DNA of 64,000 nucleotides. It comes from Trichoplax adhaerens. Taxonomy: Eukaryota > Placozoa > Uniplacotomia > Trichoplacea > Trichoplacidae. Location of the stretch: assembly GCF_000150275.1 (NCBI RefSeq), contig NW_002060943.1:4856008-4920007 (forward strand). The letters run 5' to 3'. A model generated the notes under the pieces. That model ran no database searches, was not told where the DNA came from, and was given only the letters and a program-made list of their open reading frames with translations. Each line of letters begins with the position of its first letter. Within the stretch, counting starts at the first letter, position 1. Shown one piece after another: positions 25,975 to 40,200 of this stretch. The translations under genes were made by a program, and so were the position numbers.

Positions 25975-26706
25975 AGGTTGAGTTCTACGTCAGTACCGTC
26001 ACTACAGTATCGTCAGTTCTATCGGCAGTGACAGGTGATACTAAAGTAGTACAGTAGTATTACTTTAGCACGTCACGGCTGCTGTTACTTTGCCTTGCTG
26101 TGCCAGCAGTACCAGTACAGTGCTGTATATGACCAACCACGCGTACAATGGACAGTGTACCGTCAATGTCGATTATACGCCTGCGTGTGCATGTGGTTGA
26201 CACAGCCACTGCCTGCGAAGTCTACAGTGTACAGTACACGACAGACTCTCTAGGGTCTCTACTGTACTGTACACTGTACGAAAGGCCAGACTGGTTAGTC
26301 TAGTTACAATGTCAAAAAGTTTATGAAGATGACTGTACTGCAGTATTGTATGAGTCATTGTACAGCACAGCAGGTCCTTGAAAATTTACTACTGTTCATT
26401 TGACTGAACAAGGAAAATGTAGTTGAATTGTATGCCACCAAGCGTCCGATACTGTAGCATATTGACGACAATGAGTTGGCCAAAATGGTGTATCGGAAAG
26501 AACCATCAATAGTGACATCAATTTTGCTCGTGTTCCTATGAAGTAAAACAAATTGCTTTTTCTTCTACCTCTATCATTGCAATGTACTGAATCATAGACT
26601 ACTAGAAGAAGAGTCGTATGATCAAAATGATTCATTATAAATTCATTATCTGCTTACTTGAATATCATGACTACGTTAAAACATACAGTACACGACAATA
26701 GTAAGC

Positions 26707-26781
26707 GTTAAAAGCGCCAGTTTGGGCTTCCCCACACCCAATATTTGCCCAATTTGCCTAAGCCCAATATTCGCTTTTAAC
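26707..26781. mobile_element. Short inverted-repeat element, about 75 bp
   Basis: The ends GTTAAAAGCG and CGCTTTTAAC are exact 10-bp inverted copies. Internally TTGGGCTT pairs with AAGCCCAA-like sequence, and CCCAATATT occurs twice. It may be a tiny MITE or solo foldback. There is no coding capacity and no clear target-site duplication. Confidence 0.45.
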
Positions 26782-27023
26782 AGACTGACGGACAGTGGAC
26801 AATGTTGAACATAACTACTAGCTCAACCTTGACTAGTCCTGGGAATTAATGATCCAAGACTTGGAATATTACTTCAGCAAGTAGACATTAACGATATTGG
26901 AAAGGGTTGCAAAAGCTAGGAAAGAGTGATAATACTAGGCCAAAATCTTCAACACGTTATCCTGTTGTACAGTAATGTTGGATTGTAACTGAAATAATAA
27001 AAAAAAATCATTGTAAATCAACA

Positions 27024-29175
27024 ATGGCCGTCAACAAGAGGCGACTATGCAACACTCAATGGATCGTCGTCCTCCCTCTAATAGCTTTCATCTCTACCAT
27101 TTGGATTCTCCATAGTGGCAATAAGAATTGTGCAGAAGGTAATGCTAGAAATTAATTTTGACCTGTGTGACAACATGCTCTCTAAAGTATAACCTCTATC
27201 CACCATGACTCTATTCCATTGTCAACAATCGCTGACAATGTCTGCATACGTCTGAAAGTATTTCAACCTTGATATCAATCAACATCATCGCAAGATGCCG
27301 ATATTGAGCTTGGTACGAAGAAGAAGAAGAACCCGTATCCTACAGTATGCATTTTACTGTACTGTACACATGTTCTTTTTATCTGGTAATTTACGACATT
27401 AAGGAAATTCATAAGTACCCTGAGCATTTTATATGTTCAAAACATCAAACGATTTATCTACTGTACCATCTTTAAAACGACATGTGATGACTTGAATCTT
27501 CCTTGACGAACCTGAATTCATCTTTGTAACAACACTAGACGTCAATGTCCATTATCGAACTTGCACTAGCAATAACAGTCAAAATAGTATTGCTAAGAAG
27601 AAGAATAGTTCAAGGATTACATTCGCAATTCTAATACATCTATCAATACTTGCTATTTATTTAGGATTAAGAAGCGAAGATGAACGCATTGAAACGTTGG
27701 AATCAACAATTCAAGCGATTAAGAGACAAAAAGAAGTCTTGCTAAGTTCTTTAGCGAGTAAAGAGAGAGAGCTTCGCAATTTAAAATCTGAAATTTTAAG
27801 CCAAAAGTTAGCCATAGATGACCCTCAGTATACCCTTGCTCATAAGAAATTCAGTAAAAGCATGACTACAATCTATGTTATAACACCGACATACGCCAGA
27901 GCAACTCAAAAAGCGGACTTAATTCGGCTTTCACAAACATTACAACATATCACTGACGTCCATTGGATAGTAGTTGAGGTTACGAACTACTTTAATAAAC
28001 TTATGTAAAATAGCAACATTCAACGTTTAATTTATTAATTTTCTGCTTACAAGAAATTAGCGATACTGTATGTTATTGCCAGTAAGAAGACAACACTTGT
28101 TCTAGGATTTTATGCTATTTTACTTTGTAGCAGTTACAGTATCTAATTGGACTTGATTTATAATTATCCAGAATAGATAAGTACAGTACTATACAGTACA
28201 CTCTTCCTAGTCGTACGAAATGACGTTATAGATCCTATGTAGTACATATGATAAGTATTTTAATGATCCGGAGTGTTTAGCCTGATACAACATTCTTCTG
28301 CACCTCTATAGATTTACACCATAGATGTTTATTCTCTTGTCGCTCATGTCAATAAATAACATCATTTTTTTTTATCACAATATTGACTTTCACAGGATGC
28401 AAATGCAACTTCGAAATTAGTGACCAATGTGCTAAAACGCAGCAAATTACTTTACACACAGCTCAGCATTCGTACACCAGCTTTCTTATTACGTCAGAAA
28501 AAAGAACCCAAATGGAAAAAACCTCGAGGGGTTGCTCAGAGAAATCGTGCCTTATTATGGCTACGTGAAAATATACAACTAAAAAAATCGAATGGAGTTG
28601 TCTATTTTGCTGATGATGACAATACTTATGATAAAGACTTATTCAATAAGGTAAATCCAACTATCGAGTGTAGGATAGGTATTCTTGAAGAAGCCCATGC
28701 AGTAGAGAAGATATACTTCTATAATGATATCATCAATCTTGCACAAACTAGATGAGGTAACAAATTTATGTTTTCGTTGCAGTTTCGAAATACCAAGCGA
28801 GTGAGCGTATGGCCTGTTGGACTTGTAGGGGGATTACGATTCGAAGGGCCTCGCTGCAACAACGGCAAAATTACTGGATGGCGGGTTGTTTTCGATCCTA
28901 ATAGGCCCTTTCCATTTGATATGGCTGGATTTGCTATCAACTTGGAATTGATACTAGAAAATTATCAAGCACACTTTAGCTCATCCGTTGCACCGGGTTA
29001 TTTAGAATCGTCATTACTATCATCTTTAGTACAGGACAAAACTCAACTAGAGACAATAACGCCTAATTGTAGAGAAATATTAGTGTGGCATACGACAACC
29101 GCTCGTGCTCATTTAAACCGCGAGCCTTACGTTAAAGCTGCTAAAACATTAGAAGACGATAAAGTAGAAGTTTAA
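27024..29175 (+). CDS. B3GAT: Galactosylgalactosylxylosyl-type beta-1,3-glucuronyltransferase (GT43)
   Basis: Four exons: 27024-27138, 27665-27978, 28396-28650 and 28783-29175 (TAA), joined to 358 codons. It is a type II Golgi membrane protein: a short basic N-terminus (MAVNKRRLC), one membrane segment about residues 14-32 ([17 protein letters not shown]), then a stem and a lumenal GT43 domain. The stem (about 44-95) is predicted by eye to be a coiled coil ([18 protein letters not shown]...[13 protein letters not shown]). The catalytic domain starts [18 protein letters not shown]. The Mn2+/UDP-binding DDD is at 216-218 in [28 protein letters not shown] and ILVWHTTT follow as in B3GAT proteins. 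Family role: adds glucuronic acid from UDP-GlcA to galactose, either for the proteoglycan linker tetrasaccharide (B3GAT3) or HNK-1-like glycans (B3GAT1/2). The sequence alone does not decide which. The exon 1-2 join is phase-consistent but not proven. Confidence 0.92.
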
Positions 29176-31284
29176 ATGAATCTTTGAAAAATTGCGGTAT
29201 AACTTTATCATATTCATTGCCTGCCACTTGCTCACCCTAATATGAGCCATAACGGTCAATTGAATATTCAAGATGTGAATTTTACTCAAACAAATTATTA
29301 GTTCCCAATTGTTGGATTATGTAATAATTGTTTTAATCTATTCCTACGATTAGCCATGATAGATCCTATTAAAATTTATCGCTTTCCATAATATTATCCT
29401 ATTTCGCTACATTAGAAATGACTAAAAATGAATCTATATTCAACTGGATTTCATTTGAATGAAAATTATTTGATGATATTCGCACAAACCTCCCTATAAT
29501 AGGTATAGTTTTATATGTTGCTGTTATCATATTTTTTTTAAGAATAACATATACTTCTACCTTGTATCTCGCCGAAGACGAAGCTTAAGCTGGTGAATCG
29601 TAAGTAGCTGCCATTCAATTCATTAATGCACGATTACTATCTAACTAATTATTGTACGATTTCAACTTCTGAGACAAAATAATTTAAGTTGATCCCTAGC
29701 CGTAAATAATGTACATACGCGTATATTCGAATATATATGTAGACGTTCATAACGATAGATCGGTACGACTCGTCATTGTTACTGATTTCATAAAGAGCAA
29801 AGTGTTTTTTACAGAAGTTCAGTCATTGCAAATTTTTTACGCTATTTACTGAAATTTTATATAACGTAGTTATATATATTTTTTTTACATCTTGTGGACT
29901 AATGATAAGTTGTCTATTTAAGCCATGTCGAAAGGTAACAGTAATGCAAGTTTATTGAAATCGTGAGAATATTTGTCACATTTCTAATAAAGATACCATT
30001 TTTCCGTTATTACTCTCTTGATATGGATATCGACTAAAAGTACCAATCGTAACTATTAATGAATAAACAATCTCGTTCTCAATAAATATTCTGAATGGTA
30101 AATTGTTCTCTGACGAACTTGGATCTAAAAAATTAAAATTTTGTCATATCGACTTAGCAATATCGCTATTATTGGCTCACATAGTATGGCCATACAAGTA
30201 CTGTAGTAGTACTATAAAGATTTTTACTTGTTGCTATGGAAGTTATAGAGGCATAGTACAGAAGAAAGAGTAAGTCTTTGTATCCATAACGGCGACAACA
30301 TCTTTACTGTACTACATTGCATTAATGTTCGTTATACTTCAAAGGTGCACGACTATCTTCCCATTCTTGCAATAATTGTAATGAAATCAAAAGATTCTAA
30401 ATCGCAAATCATTATAAAAAGAATTTAAATATTTCTGCATGGCATATCGGTAATCAGATTACTATTATTATTTTATCATTGGTGCAACTTTATGCACGTT
30501 AAGATTCGATCGACATTCATAGTAACTTGCCACCTGCTATTGCGTCCAATTCAATAATATTTAGTAATTCTAGTCATTAATTACCGATACTAAATGACAA
30601 ATTTTGAGCTTAAAATAATGGCAATATATAGATAAACTGGATTACTTGCTATATCATGATATCATTTTATTAAAAGTTTGCATACTAAAAATTTCTCATA
30701 TATAAGAATAGATAAGTGATTCAGTTATCTTGTCTTGAATAGGTTTATAGTTGTTACACATTACTATTATAAGGACGAAATTATCTATCCAACCAAACCA
30801 AACCATCTGTAGATTGCAAAAGTAATAACCGATGATAACAGTATAAGAGTCGATAATTGATCAATTTCTATCCAACATTAGATAAAGTTAAATGCACGAA
30901 ATTACAGATCGATACCTATAAAGACAATTCTGGCGCAATTTTACTACACCTAGCAAGATATGAAGCAATAACACGAATCTTACCCATTTACTACCTCTTT
31001 CTATTAAGGAGACTCTACGAGTTTAAGTTTATCTGACGTATATTACCTTTGCAATCTCCAATATCCTACCGATATCGCGGAATTATATTATTATTTAAGC
31101 TATTATCTAGTGTTATATAGAAACCGAAGCAAAACAGGACTCAACATTATAGCCAATTAAAAAATTTTATTATAAATCAGTATCACTTTACTAATAAAGA
31201 GTAACATTCTCAATCAGATAGAAGCATATAAATTATGAATTGTTACCATAACTAACTACTATTAAGTATTGCTTTTTTATCATT
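29176..31284. other. Convergent noncoding interval between B3GAT and the LRR-GPCR
   Basis: AT-rich DNA containing the two facing 3' UTRs. A minus-strand AATAAA (TTTATT on plus, 31166-31171) about 115 bp past the receptor stop is a plausible poly(A) signal. No RNA gene, repeat array or exon was recognised. Confidence 0.55.
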
Positions 31285-34200
31285 TTATAGTGGTGACAAT
31301 TCCTTAAATATAGTACTAAATGTCGGAAGAGAAGGTAGCCGTTTCGAACTTGCTGTGCTATAATCTTTGGATAACTTTTTATTCGTTCTCTGACTTCTAG
31401 TCATGCTAGTACTACCCGAGAATGTATACAAGTATGGATTAATGGATGAATTGAGGGGCAATACAAAGACAGCAATGAAAGGCAATGTATAGATTTGAAC
31501 TTCCGAATCGAGCATACTGCGCACCATAACAATATAGAAGGGCATCCAACAAGCTAAATTCGCTAATAATATTATTAACATCCTGCCAGCAATTCGTTTA
31601 TCATCTTCTCGAATATTACGACAATTTTCAACGGCCATTCTAGTACGCTGGATAGAGATAAACATTGCTAAGTATAATATACTAACAATTATCCATATTA
31701 AGACAGTGATAGCGATGGACGTTAAGATCCAAATACGAAAGAATGAATTATGAATATTCATAGGTAGGCAAACACTACTATATTGGTAGATACGATCATC
31801 AGCTGATTTACCAAAGCCAAACATTAGCGGGAAAGCTACATAAGATATGCTAACTAGCCAGAAGAAAGTAACAATTGCGCTTGCCGACTTAATAGTTAAT
31901 CGTTTACCAGATAATGGGTAAACCACGCAAATATAGCGATCTATGGTGATCACAAACATCATTAAGACCGACATAATACTGGATACGCAGGTAAGAAAAC
32001 ATGCAAAGACACAAAATGGATGCCGTAACCAGAATTCAGAATATTGTGCGTAGTTATGGTGATAGATTTGATCGGCAACAGCAATAATGATAAGGTAAAA
32101 GCCAGTCAACAAATCGGTGAAGGCTAAGTTGCTAATAAGAAATGTCGGCACTAAGTGACGATGAAATTTACGACGCCATATCCAATGCATAATTATGACC
32201 GACGTATTGCCAATAAGAGCTAAAATACCTACAATCCAAACAAAGATTTGTAACGATCTATGGGCTAATAAATTCTCACAAGTTGATAATTGCTCCTGAT
32301 TGGGTATAGGTTTGCATCTTTCCACAGTACCAGGTACAAGACAACATAAGTATTCGCGAGTAGATTGCCTAAAAGGAAGGGTCGAAATTTATTTGAAAAA
32401 GTTAATACACTCAACATTGTGGATAACCTTTAAAATTGCACCTATATGATGTAATAAATTCAGGGAAATTATGGATATCGTATCTAAGTGAAGCCCTGTT
32501 TGAGTAAATGTAGTTAAATATCAAAAGGTATCTGTTGTAGATAAATTTATTATATAAGTGAATGCGTGGTAATTTCTAATGAAATTAACTGCAATAGCAA
32601 ATTAATGTACTAAATTTTCTATAATAAAGAATGTTTGTGATAAATTTGAAGTAGGGATTTTAAATTGATTCCAAAAGATGAACAGCTAAAGCTGAAATTA
32701 TAATTTCCATACGGTTATTGATTTCGTAAAATCTTTAAAATAAGAATACAGACAGTACTATAAATAGAATTATCCATATACGCGTATTTAGCTATCATAG
32801 TAACATTTTTACAGTTCTAGAATAAGAATTAAAAAATAAAGTATCTAAGGTGTCAGTTTTACGCGATGCAATTGATTTCACTAATTTACAATAGGATAAT
32901 TACGTACAAATTCTGTAGCCTAATTAATCCATAAAATGGCTCCGAAGCTAGATCAACCAAAGGATTATTTTTTAATGACCTAGATATGAGATCCGGTGTT
33001 GTTAAATTTAGCAATTTATCTCATCAGCAAAACAAAATTTTTATCATCTAGACAAAGGAATTTGTAATTATGAATTATTGCGAACAATGTGAAGTCAATT
33101 AATGCTGCTAAACTTACAGTATTCTTAGTAAAGACATAGATGAAAAACAATTATGAGTAATAACCCGTACGTTATTTTCATCTAAGGTCCTAAAGCCCAA
33201 CAGAAATCATGGTATTAACATTCGAGAATAAATCGAATATATATTTTAAATTCTTAAAAGACATAATAACGCTAATCTATTTGTCTTACAAATTTTCAAG
33301 ATACTGATAACCATTAAAGAAGGAACCACAAACATTAGATATCCTATTATGAGCCAGATTCCTATAACGGGTAGGTACCCAAAAGTAAATAAATCAATCT
33401 ATTCATTAACAATGAATTAATAGTATTAATTTACATTGTAACCTCGACTAGTTTCCTATTAATAAGATTTTAGCCTTAAATTCAATGGTTACTCGTATAT
33501 CAAAATATTATAAACTAAGCATATGTCATTAGCTATGCAATCTACTAAAATCGAAAAACTTATTCCTCATTTTACTAATTCGATCAATTGAATAAACTTA
33601 CAAAATATGAATTCGATTAATATCTGATCGATTTTCATTATTAAAATACTCTATTTTATTTTTGGCTAGATGCCTAATGAAGAAAGTTTAATAATTAATT
33701 TAAAGCTTTATTTAAAATCATTTTTATTGCAAGATTTGCGTAGATATATGGAATAGTTTTAGCGTATACTTACAGTTCTCGCAATCGATAATGCCTCATC
33801 AAGTGATAGGTCTGAAATGATTGAAGATCGTTACCGTTTAGGATTCTATAATTAATAAAACATGGTAAAATAATATGGTAAGAAAACAGGAATCCAATCC
33901 ATATACAATTGCTCTATATTTTCAGCTTTAAATCTATGAAACAGAGGATGAATCACTTTGTTTGAGGAAGTCTTGTAAATTATCAGTTAAAAATATGAGT
34001 TTAATATCAGGTAATAAGAAAAGCAAATATCAATTGAAATAATAAATTTCAAAATTAAGAACTTATAAATTTCTTGGATTAAAATAAATACAGTTTCCAA
34101 GGGGCTTACAATGGTTACATGGCTTTTGAAATATGAATTTCTAATTTAAATTTACCGGTCAAAGATATTTTCTAGCTGCAATCTATGTGCCATTTAATTA

Positions 34201-37200
34201 GAAAAAGGTATCCCATTTTGTTGGAAGAAAAATTTAAGGAAATATTAATACTTACAGTGATATCAATGATTCTCCTTGATTGACCAAAACTTCCGGCAAA
34301 AATTCTTGGATATTATTTCGACTCAAATCCCTAATCAAGTATTAATTGTCACTTAATACTTCAACGAAATACTTGCAAATAAGAAAAGATATCAAATAAA
34401 TCTCCTTATTTAAACTATATCTTAAATGCGATCAGCTAACACATCACTACATATGTAATACAAATAGATTAGCGGCTAATATTTGCTCTACCGCTATAAA
34501 AATGTTATTAACAGTTAAAAATTTAAAAAGTCTAATAATGCATATTTACAGAATTTTTAGGTTATGTAGCGGACGTATGAGTTCTTTAGCGGAGATTAAA
34601 CTGAGATTGTTATCCGCTAAGTCTCTGTAATATTGGACAAATGAATTAATATGCCAACATCTTAACCTACAATGCTATAAATAAATTCAAATTTGTAACA
34701 AGTAAGACCAACAAACAGCTCTTACAAAATTTGCAATTTTTTAAAATGCTTAAACATGTGATCATCAGGTGTAGTCATGTTGCTATCAGCTAAGCCCCTA
34801 ATGTAGTATTAACAGAAATTAATTTAGTAATAAGTAAAAATTTGTGTAGGAAGATGCTTCCATACAATCTCTATAAAATCCAATCCTAAGAAATGATAAT
34901 TACTAACAAGGCCTTCAAATTGTTGAAATATCCTGAATGAACAATGTTATACCAATCTTCACCGAATATAACTTTAGTGTGACTGATATCTCTATTATTC
35001 AAATTGAAAAAATTATTTATTAGCTTAATCAAGACAAATGACTTTCATTTAAAAGTGCTCACTTAGAATAATATAGCTATCATTTTAAATTAGACACGTA
35101 CAATTGCATGAGCCGTGATAAAATAGAATAGCATCGATAATCAATGGTAATCGCATTATTCCAGCTGAAATCTCTAAAATACATATAATAATGTGCATAA
35201 GTTAGATTCAAAAGCCAAGACAGTATTCAAAGCGTATCTGTCACAGTAAAATTAATAGATGTATATAATTTGAATAACTATTTACCGTTACAAAATTAAA
35301 GGACTAGTATTTATCATTTTTATAGGTTATTAATATAGATAGACAGAGACATATATTTCGTCTATTAAAGAAGATTGAAAGCCTTTTCGTGCCATAAAAG
35401 CATTGTAAAACAGAAAGCTAGCATTTAGGCTTTTAGGCTGTTTGCTGTTATCATAAAATACGGTGTAGATAATATAGATAAAGAATGGCGCATATTTCAT
35501 ATCAGTAAAGAAATTATTAAACTACATAATTGAGCTATCTTTAGAGTATGTACTTTAACTTACAGCTTTGTTAAGACCAATAAATGACTAAGCAGGTGAC
35601 ATGGTAAATTCCATAGTCTATTCTTAGCTAAATTTCTGCATTATTTAAGGAACACATTACTCAAGTTATTTTGATTCTTCTAGTAAAAAGTTATTGCTCA
35701 GTAAGCAACAAAATTCTGGTGATGAAATACAACAATGAACAAGATTTAAATTCTTAGCTTTATCTATAATTTAAAATTATTATGAAATACTATTAGCAAT
35801 AATAGTCTAATGACGAAGATTGCAAAGAGACAACTTGATCTATGTAACTCTTGATATAAGGAATTTCGAGAAAATTAAAATATGATTCCAAACTGTATTT
35901 GCAATAAAATTCTTAAGTCAAAATCAAAGCTATAGTCAGTTAAATCTAAAGTACTAGACAATCTATCTAAATGTGAGACTTACAATTCGAAAAGGGAGAA
36001 TATATTTTTGAATAAGCCATCTTCCAAATAGTCTAACTTATTTTCAGCTAGTTTTCTGATAGAGAGATAGCATATTATGATATAAGGATAAATATTATTC
36101 AGGTAATATTATATGTAGCGGCTTAATAATTATCATCCAAACTGCTGGAGTATTCTACTTACAAAACTGTTAAAAATTTTAAATTACTAAAAGGTTTGGA
36201 CTGGTTAAATTTAATATTATTGTTACTAAGGTCCCTATAATTTCATGATGTGATAATAAAAGGACATTAGGGTGGGTACAAACACAATAACATCGTAACT
36301 GATATGAGTTATATAAAGGATTAAATCGTAAATGAATTTTTCATCAATTTCACTAATCTCCTCACAATTCCCATAATTTTGGCATTTCCTGATTGAATAT
36401 TCCATTAATACTTTGCAAATCGTTATTATTCAGCAAGCTAATAAATAAAAATGTTATAAATTAGCATTAATGTGACTTGGCTTAAAATTATTTTGCGTTT
36501 TCGATCATACTGTTTTGCAAATAAACTCGAAATTAACAGATGATATCGATAGCAGATCGATATCAACCAATACTAGTATGCTAGTGCTACAAATCTAAAA
36601 TTTGTAAATACTGTAAAGTATTGTTGATTTGCCCTCCTCGATGTCTACCTATAGTGCGACTCCAAATTCTGACGATCTACCATCGTCAGGAGGAAGGATA
36701 CTATCTCTAGTCGCTCTTAAGGTACATTTTCATTATGAACTTTTTCAAGACAAACTGAGCCCAAACTTTATTGAAAATCAGTCAATTCATAGTAAACTGA
36801 CAAAAAGATGAGTTATCGGCACCGAGACAATATTAGAAAACTATGTACTAATCTATTGAAAACATATCAAACGTCATAGATAAATTAATGTCATTATATT
36901 CCTAGATAAGCAATCTTAAGGAAACTATATTACAGCAGCTACGCTAAAGCTACTCCGTAAAAACTAGTTCTACTAGAAGCTACGTCAAAGATAAAATTAA
37001 TATCAATATATTACTAGATAAGTAATGTTAAGGAACCTATTTTACAGCAGCTATGCTCAAGCTACTCTATAAAAATTAGTTCTACTTGAAGCTACTTACA
37101 GGGTATGTAATTTTGTCATTCCATCAGTTAGGTTTTCACCAAGAGTTAGTAATTTATTATTGGATAAATCCCTATAATGTATACAGATATTAATAAAAAA

Positions 37201-40200
37201 TGATTAGTTATTGTTTTCTTTATAACTAGTTACATCTAGACCGACTGTAGTGCTATCAAATTACAATTATATCAAATAATATGTAACTATAATTTAATAC
37301 ATTAACGCAATCAAGCACGATTGCAATCTTTAGAGAAACAGCTTACAAAATTTTCAACTGCTTTAGGCCTTTAAATGTTCCAGTTTTTAACTCTCTAAGG
37401 GCATTATTACTTAAACGTCTGATATAAAAGGAAGAAAATTATATTAGCTTTAATTCATGGCTTATAAATATAATAATAATCTTCATTTTTAGTGTTAATA
37501 GGTGCTGCAAATGTAAAAGTTATAGGCATTTTAGGTTATAATAAATAATCCAGTCAGCAATTGCAACTAAAGTAAGATTGAACACTTTTGCTCGTGTTTG
37601 TTTATTTAAAAATTTTTTAGAATAGTATTAACTCTTTAAGATACAATATTTACAAAAAAATCATGCCTTTTAGAATTGATAAGCAATAATTAAACTCTAA
37701 CTTTAAGTTGCAATAAGTACGTCATTGAAATAAAGATTAACCATTGGACGATTTATAATAAAGGTTTTAGGGAAGTTTATAAAAGACTTAATTACTCTGA
37801 TCTTTCGAACTTGACAGCTGCTATGCGAATGGGAGCCGCTAAGTTATTCACTAAGGTTAACAGTATAGCTTACATTTCTGTCAAGTTATTTAAAGTGTAG
37901 AATTGGTCTATTTCCAACTTCCGTAATCCATTATTTTGGATAAATCTTGTGTGTTTAAAGTAAAGATGTTTATAATCAGTAATTTCTTATAAAGAAGATG
38001 TAACGGTCTTACGTACATCACAATTGAAAACAAATTCGAAATTTATAAAACCTATTCTTGAAGGCTACATACAGATTTTTTAAATGAATACAGCGATCAA
38101 AAGTTTTCGGTTTAATACGTTCAATGGCATTATCATTTAAATTTCTATTTGAAATAAAAGCAGAAGAATCAAATTTATCAACGGTTACACACTTAATTGA
38201 AGTAACTTGTGAGATATCTATTCTAAGCTTTCATTTTTAAGTTTTTATATTATTATTGAATGGATACTAACTTCTTTACTAGATCAATTTCGATTTATTA
38301 TTGTATAGCCAATATAACTAGTTACTTACAATTTCTCCAATCTTGAAAAGTTACAGATTTCTCCGTTAATAGATTTCAAGTTGTTCCGTGTGATAATCCT
38401 AATAAAGATTCAGTACCAATAGTGCTTCTTAACTCAAATCGTTAGTTGGAATTGTTAACTTATCATACCATTTTATAGCTTAAAATGGATTACAATTGTT
38501 TCACTTACAACTCTTTCAAAGATAATAAACCAGCAAATGCTTTATTGCTAATAATCCTCAATCGATTGCTACTTAAATCTCTACAATAATCAAAATGAGC
38601 TTATAACGTTACAATAGATCAAGTTGATGTAATTTTATCATGTTTCCTAGCAATCATCATTCCAGTAATTAAATTCTGCATTACAGTAGATGTTAAGGTA
38701 GTAACTTACAATTTCAGTAACGCTGATAAACCTAAAAAACTATTGTCCTGTATCTCACGCATCCTATTTCCTTCCAGGCTTCTGTGGGATAATTATCAGC
38801 TAATAAGCTATCATTTTATATACTTATGCATAATAGTTGTTGAACGCTAGTATGCAAGCAGAATCATATATTTCAATTCATTTCTCTTTTTGAAATCATG
38901 CGAAATGAAAATCATGGTATTTGAATTCAATTTAGAATATAAGTGTGAAAGTTCATTTTAGACATCGTAAAATGGTAATATATGGTATATTTCTCTAGAC
39001 CGATTATATAGTTATATATGGAGGGGCAGCATGCTTCTATTGCGACGGTAAATCATTGGCTTAGGAACAGTAAGCAAATAAATCCTGTGCGCATTCGGTT
39101 CCGTTAGGTAAAACTGAGGGCTCTAACAAGTAACATTCTGATAACAGAACTGTACAAATTTGCCACTGCTAATATTTCCCTACTAAATTAGTTTTCAGGA
39201 AGGAGTTTTTTGCATACTTACGGTATAGATGTACAATAAAATTAATATGTTTATCCAATGATATAATGTATCAAAAAGAAATTAATTTATGATCAAATAT
39301 GATAGTAAGATTTACCCCAAATTATTCGTGAATTTAATACCAAGAAAAGGCTACAATATTAGACTGTCATTTGCGAAAGAAAAGTAAAATCTCTACCTGA
39401 CATACGTCTTCTTAACAATCTAAGATATTAAATTTTTACTTTTATATATATAAGTTTAGGATAACTGCACGGCACGAAGTTGTCACGGTACGAACTACCG
39501 TGAAGAAATAGCTATCTAAATTTGGTTAATATAGTATAGTGATATTATATTACAACTAGTTACTTACAATAGGAGTTACTCTAATTATAAATGTGTTACA
39601 GTAAATTTATTGCTGTGCTGTAATATGTGCTGAAATGATTCTGTGAATGGACATATTGTAGTCCGACTGTGAAAAACTAGTTAGTAGATGTTCTCACCCA
39701 AGTGTTATTATAAGATGACTTGTGAATGTTAGCTGCTGTAGAAGGGTATATAAACCCGTCAGATAGTTGAATAAAGCAGTTCTCAATTGTATAGTTGTTT
39801 TAACGTAGAATCAAAGGCGTCTAAATTCTTGTAAGTAGGGATACTGAATCCCGGAGACTATAGTAATTTAGAGATTTGTTTTACGTTATACTTGTCACGA
39901 AGTTGGTTTGTGACAGAAGTATGCAATAGTAAATGGCTATCTTGACTTCGTTTTTAAACTGAAATAAACTCCGTAAATATAAATGCTTTAAAGGACAAAA
40001 AAAGACACAAGTGGAAATAGTTTTAGGACACTAGGATTATTTTCTTATTACAGATAAAACATTTAGACTTTAAAATGAAATACTAAAGAATAACTATCTA
40101 TAAATGTAGAGCAAATACTCATAAGCTGGATTGCCCAAAGTTGCTTCAATAAAAATTAATTTAATAAATCTATCTCAATAAATTATTGCTGATGAAATGA

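Larger units (their letters stand above)
25876..27023. other. Divergent promoter region between PPP5C and B3GAT gene
   Basis: There is no coding sequence that I can support. It carries a pentamer cluster (about 25950-26360), hairpins at 25951-25974 and 26041-26067, and a short inverted-repeat element at 26707-26781. It should contain the 5' UTRs and promoters of both flanking genes, since their start codons are 1,148 bp apart and point away from each other. Confidence 0.6.
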
